In this document: positions 60,824-64,000 of the stretch, piece after piece
Layout: every line of letters begins with the position of its first letter
Position numbering within the stretch: position 1 is the stretch's first letter
Position numbers and translations under genes: made by a program
NCBI GenBank assembly: GCA_937773465.1
Contig: CALJVK010000011.1
Span: forward strand, 1 to 64,000
Source of the DNA: an uncultured Flavobacteriaceae bacterium
Lineage (GTDB): Bacteria > Bacteroidota > Bacteroidia > Flavobacteriales > Flavobacteriaceae
Direction of reading: 5' to 3'
Length of the DNA stretch: 64,000 bases
The notes under the pieces: model-generated
The model's database searches: none
Told to the model about the DNA's origin: nothing
What the model saw: only the letters and a program-made list of their open reading frames with translations

Positions 60824-60901
60824 TTTTTTAATTATTTAAATTATCTTTTTACAGCACGCTTTCACAAGGTTAGCTGTGCTGTAAAAAGTTTTGATAATTG
60901 A

Positions 60902-61094
60902 CTATAGTGCAAAAAGTGCAGCAAAGCCTATACCTTCAACAAGGGCGGCTAAAATAAGAGCAGCAACTTGAATTTTTCCACTAGCATCAGGCTGACGTCC
61001 GATAGCTTCCATAGCTCCGTTTCCTATCAAACCGATTCCAATTCCAACTCCGATTACTACTAATCCTCCACCTACGATTACTGGTATGTTCCAT
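60902..61094 (-). CDS. atpE: ATP synthase c subunit, proton type, one extra base at the start
   Basis: The hairpin of two membrane helices reads IPVIVGGGLVVIGVGIGIG, then AIGRQPDASGKIQ, then LILAALVEGIGFAALFAL. The essential carboxylate is the Glu in ALVEGIG, without the Gln and Ser/Thr of sodium-binding rings, so it should use protons. The raw frame has no usable start. Deleting one of the two C at 61091-61092 gives ATG AAC ATA and a 63-residue protein beginning MNIPVIV. Confidence 0.9.
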
Positions 61095-61124
61095 ATATAT
61101 ATAATTTTAATTAAACATTCTTTT

Positions 61125-62218
61125 TTAATGATCCTCCTCCGCAACTGCAAATCCAAAATATAATGCCGATAGCATTGTAAAAATATAAGCTTGTAATAGC
61201 GCTACTAAAATCTCAATAATTGCGATAAAAAAGCTAATCCAAACGATAAACTTGAGCCAACTAAATTATTGAAAATAAACATTAACCCAATTAAACTGTA
61301 AAGCACTATGTGTCCTGCTTGTATATTAGCGTATAACCTAATAAGCAGTGAAAACGGCTTAATAAAAACACCTAAAAGCTCAATTGGAGCCAAAACTAAT
61401 TTAATAAGCACAGGAACTCCTGGCATCCAAAATATATGTCCCCAATAATTTTTATTGGCTGTAAAGTTTGTTATTAAAAACGTTAGTAGTGCCAGTGAAA
61501 AAGTAACTGCAATATTTCCTGTTACATTCACACCTAATGGTGTTAGTCCTAACATGTTCAAAAACCAAACAAAGAAAAACACAGTTAATAAATAACTCAT
61601 GTAGTTTTTATATTTTTTTTCTCCAATATTTGGAATAGCAATTTCATCTCTTATATACAATATAATAGGTTCGAAAAACCTTCCTACTCCCTTAGATATT
61701 CCTTTATTAGTTGTAAACGATTTTGCCAAACCTGAAAACAGCAGGAACATTAGAATTGCCACAAGCATAATAGTGGCAATATTTTTTGTTATTGAAAAGT
61801 CAAGTGGCTGCGCGTTTAGTGGATGATGATCCTCGTTGTAATCCAAAACACCCTCCTTATTAGTTTTATATATTTTACTGTCGTGATAATTTAACTTAAA
61901 AAAACTCCCGTTACTTTCAACAACTTTTTTACCGTGCTTTAGAGCAGAGGACATGAAAAAATGAAACCCATTGTCGTATAAAATAACTGGTAAAGGGATT
62001 TCTATGTATACCTTTTTGCCGGTTTCTTCATTAATCCAAGATGTAATAGAATAAGAATGGCTGTCTTTTAAATGATGGTTAATGTATTCTTTGATTTCTG
62101 TTTTAAGGTCTCCGCCTTTCTTTGAATCTTTAGTATTGTTGTCAATTGGAGCTGCAGAAATTGAAAGCCCAAAAATCAAGGTAAATAATATGACTATAGA
62201 ATATTTAAAATTTTTCAA
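61125..62218 (-). CDS. atpB: ATP synthase a subunit with exported N-terminal extension, one frame break
   Basis: The protein starts with a signal-peptide-like segment (1-22, ending SISAA) and an N-terminal periplasmic extension of about 110 residues, as is common in Bacteroidota. Membrane helices follow, with LLIRLYANIQAGHIVLYSLIG containing the essential Arg. One base is missing in the A-run 61227-61232; corrected, the end reads FIAIIEILVALLQAYIF and EEDH with stop at 61125-61127. About 364 residues. It is the first gene of the atp operon. Confidence 0.94.
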
Positions 62219-62252
62219 CTTAAGCCTTAATTGTTGGATTAAAATATGTGCG

Positions 62253-62282
62253 CAAATGTAAGGTTATTAACTAAAAAACAAA
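62253..62282 (-). promoter_or_regulatory. promoter of the atp operon
   Basis: On the minus strand TTTG (62282-62279), an 18-base spacer and TACATTTG (62260-62253) match the Bacteroidota promoter consensus. Transcription would start near 62246, leaving a leader of about 28 bases before the atpB ATG at 62218. It should drive atpB-E-F-H-A-G and perhaps dut and the genes after it. Confidence 0.75.
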
Positions 62283-62311
62283 AATTAAGAAAGAAGAATT
62301 TTTTAAGAGTT

Positions 62312-62512
62312 TTAATTTATTTTTTTTAGTTGTTTTATTAAGACATAAAACGACAATGCTACCCCAAATAAAGTTAAGTATGTTGTAAAGGTTTTACCGT
62401 AATTATAAGTACTGTCAATGTACTTTCCCAAAGAAGCTGAACAGAAAATTGTGAAACCCATTTGGGCAACAAGACCAATAAAGATGATAAAAGGGTTACG
62501 CTGTTTTTTCAG
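62312..62512 (-). CDS. AtpZ/AtpI-like small membrane protein
   Basis: A 66-residue frame ends at TAA 62312-62314. It has two membrane helices (IIFIGLVAQMGFTIFCSASLG, shortened here as FIIFIGLVAQMG, and YLTLFGVALSFYVLIKQL) separated by GKYIDSTYNYG, the layout of AtpZ/AtpI proteins that help assemble the c ring or transport Mg. No ATG fits: the frame begins at CTG 62512 (then KKQRNPF), overlapping the bactofilin tail. Either a rare CTG start or an error in the start codon. Confidence 0.7.
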   Translation of the reverse strand: MKKQRNPFIIFIGLVAQMGFTIFCSASLGKYIDSTYNYGKTFTTYLTLFGVALSFYVLIKQLKKIN

Positions 62513-62918
62513 AATTTATTTTTTCATTTGAAGAAAGTGCTTTCATTTTTTTAGCACCTTTCATAGAAATACTTGCATCTACGCTTGCTCCTGACTCAAC
62601 GGCCAACTTGCCTGCGACAACCTCTCCTTCAATTCTAGCAGAAGACTTCAAAGACAAAATTCCTGCGACATCTAAATTTCCTTTAATAGTTCCTGCGACA
62701 TCTGAATTTTCACAAATAATTTTTCCTGAAACTATTCCTTCCTCACCTATTACAACTTTTCCTGTAGTCGAGATAGTCCCTTCAACTTTTCCGTCAATTC
62801 TAAAATCTGCCTGTGAGGTGATGTTACCAACTATTACTGTTGTTTTTTCAATAATATCAATTTTATTTGATTCTCTATTTTGTTGCATCTGTTTGTTATT
62901 TGATAAATTAAACGCCAT
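62496..62918 (-). CDS. bactofilin (polymer-forming cytoskeletal protein)
   Basis: A 140-residue protein with a central right-handed beta-helix of short repeats: FRIDGKVEGTISTTGKVVIG, GKIICENSDVAGTIKGNLDV and ARIEGEVVAGKLAVESGAS, flanked by disordered tails. Bactofilins form filaments that support cell shape and envelope processes. It lies between the SprE-like gene (4 bases) and the AtpZ-like gene (17-base overlap). Confidence 0.92.
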   Translation of the reverse strand: MAFNLSNNKQMQQNRESNKIDIIEKTTVIVGNITSQADFRIDGKVEGTISTTGKVVIGEEGIVSGKIICENSDVAGTIKGNLDVAGILSLKSSARIEGEVVAGKLAVESGASVDASISMKGAKKMKALSSNEKINSEKTA

Positions 62919-62922
62919 ATTA

Positions 62923-64000
62923 TTAATTCAAGTCTAAAGTCTTGTAAATCAGCATGTTTTTATACTGGGAAGACAAAGCTACAAAATTATTTTTTAGTCG
63001 TAACTCAGGGATTTCTTTAGCTATTTTTAAAGCAGTGTTTTCTGCTTTTTCTTTACTTTTAAAATCATGAATAACCAGTAGTTTGTTTTGATAATTGTAA
63101 ACATCAAAAGAAACCCTGTTTGAAGTTTTAAGGGCCAAATTAATTTCAGTATCAATTTTTAAAAGGTCATTTTTATTAAAATCAGTATTGCCGACAACAA
63201 ATATCAATTTGAAATCTTTTGATGGGCTTGATGTGCCGGGTTCCTTCCATTTTCTATTTATATTAGAAATGATTTTGTTTAAGCCTTCCGCTTTTTGGTT
63301 ATCAGCATATTTTTTTGATACTTCTTTAAGAAGTTCGTTGTATTTCTTTATACCTTCCAGCCTTCCGTAGGACCGAGCTCTTAATAGCTCTAAATCAATC
63401 TGAAAATCTTCTTTCTCTATAATATCAATATTTAAATCAACTGATTTTATAATTTTTTCAAAATCTTGATTATTAAACATCTTTCCTAGACTATCTATAA
63501 GCGCCAAGGACTTGTTCTCATCCATCAAAAGATCTTGATCCTTTAATAATATTTTTGCAAATCTTGAAAGCGAGTCGTTTTTTATAATGTCCTCTTTTAT
63601 TTCAATGTATTTTGAGTTGCCTTGAACCTTGTAAGATTTGTAAAGCAAATATTTTGCTTTAGTAGCTCTTTTAGAGTTTGGATCCTTGGACAAAAATTGA
63701 GTAATGATATTCTCTCCCATATTATAGTTTGTATATTTCAGAATATATGACTCGGCCAATTCTAATTTAGATATGTCTAAAAGATTCTTTATACTGTCTT
63801 TTGTAAATTGAGAAAACGGTATGTCTTTGTACAGTTCCTGCATTTGTGCTTCGTTTTCCAAAACGACTTCTTCAAGTTGCTCGTTTTTATTTATTTCGTT
63901 AGATAGTCCCTTGTTGTTTATGATTGATTTCTCAACTCTCCAATATGTGTCACGTTCTCTGTTCCCCCACACTGATTTGAAAGATTCTATTCCAAAAGCA
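62923..64000 (-). CDS. SprE/PorW-like gliding motility / T9SS lipoprotein, C-terminal fragment
   Basis: About 358 residues enter from the right edge in frame (the codons before GTG 63972 read AFGIESFKS, so this GTG is not the start). YWRVEKSII is followed by helical TPR-like repeats (about 90-250) and a C-terminal ferredoxin-like domain with FVALSSQYKNMLIY. The layout, and its place before bactofilin and the atp genes, fit SprE/PorW, a lipoprotein needed for type IX secretion and gliding. The N-terminus is outside the window. Confidence 0.7.
   Translation of the reverse strand, partial: AFGIESFKSVWGNRERDTYWRVEKSIINNKGLSNEINKNEQLEEVVLENEAQMQELYKDIPFSQFTKDSIKNLLDISKLELAESYILKYTNYNMGENIITQFLSKDPNSKRATKAKYLLYKSYKVQGNSKYIEIKEDIIKNDSLSRFAKILLKDQDLLMDENKSLALIDSLGKMFNNQDFEKIIKSVDLNIDIIEKEDFQIDLELLRARSYGRLEGIKKYNELLKEVSKKYADNQKAEGLNKIISNINRKWKEPGTSSPSKDFKLIFVVGNTDFNKNDLLKIDTEINLALKTSNRVSFDVYNYQNKLLVIHDFKSKEKAENTALKIAKEIPELRLKNNFVALSSQYKNMLIYKTLDLN

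Overview
The window is AT-rich chromosomal DNA from a member of the Bacteroidota, most likely a Flavobacteriales bacterium, possibly a small-genome marine or uncultured one. The support is gene content and order: a moxR-DUF58-bat aerotolerance operon, TonB-dependent receptors with a carboxypeptidase-like N-terminal domain, an IleRS of the Bacteroidota type, an ileS-TraR/DksA-lspA block, rpmF-fabH-accB-accC, an atpB-E-F-H-A-G operon without atpD/atpC, a bactofilin, and the C-terminus of a probable SprE/PorW gliding/T9SS protein. Several promoters fit the Bacteroidota form (TTG/TTTG, a spacer of about 17-19, then TAnnTTTG). I see no tRNA, rRNA, CRISPR array, insertion sequence or prophage. No gap between genes reaches 300 bases.

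Layout. 1-4.7 kb: tetrapyrrole operon (end of hemA, then hemC-D-E-F-B). 4.7-9.1 kb: a beta-lactamase-fold serine hydrolase, a fused double ABC ATPase, a small membrane protein and gpsA. 9.1-10.5 kb (minus): pheS and a small conserved gene. 10.5-11.1 kb: CvpA-like protein. 11.05-19.8 kb (minus): moxR, a DUF58 protein, an unusual two-anchor protein, batA, batB, batC, batD, batE. 19.9-23.6 kb (minus): nadD, gmk, yicC-like, DUF1080 protein, cytochrome c and an ArsC-like protein. 23.7-33.9 kb (plus): a trans-sulfuration PLP enzyme, gdhA, recO, a TonB receptor, ileS, a TraR/DksA-like protein and lspA. 33.9-34.8 kb (minus): 5-formyl-THF cyclo-ligase and a small membrane protein. 34.8-43.2 kb (plus): uvrC, a DUF3108 protein, an M23 peptidase, pgi and a SusC-like receptor. 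43.2-45.6 kb (minus): recJ, rsmI. 45.7-48.4 kb (plus): tdk, alr, asd. 48.4-53.2 kb (minus): accC, accB, fabH, rpmF, DUF177, pdxA. 53.2-53.8 kb: ribE (plus). 53.8-64 kb (minus): EnvC-like protein, DUF4292 lipoprotein, sugar nucleotidyltransferase, dut, atpG-A-H-F-E-B, AtpZ-like protein, bactofilin and SprE-like protein.

The most striking anomaly is a sharply bounded tract at about 52.65-61.23 kb. Eleven of its twelve genes, including every ATP synthase gene present, carry one or more single-base reading-frame breaks. I place about 25. All are indels and none is a nonsense substitution, so this looks like local consensus error rather than gene decay. These genes are given as full-length loci with the break positions. 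One further break lies in a Lys/Asp repeat in batC, where real slippage is more plausible.

Other points to check are phased A-tracts (curved DNA) between rpmF and fabH, a GXHH version of the HIGH motif in IleRS, a start codon buried in a 9-bp hairpin, inverted repeats in front of the moxR/bat operon and the SusC-like gene, and an M23 peptidase with Cys at a zinc-ligand His. I found no clearly new multi-gene system. Most of the window is conserved housekeeping DNA.
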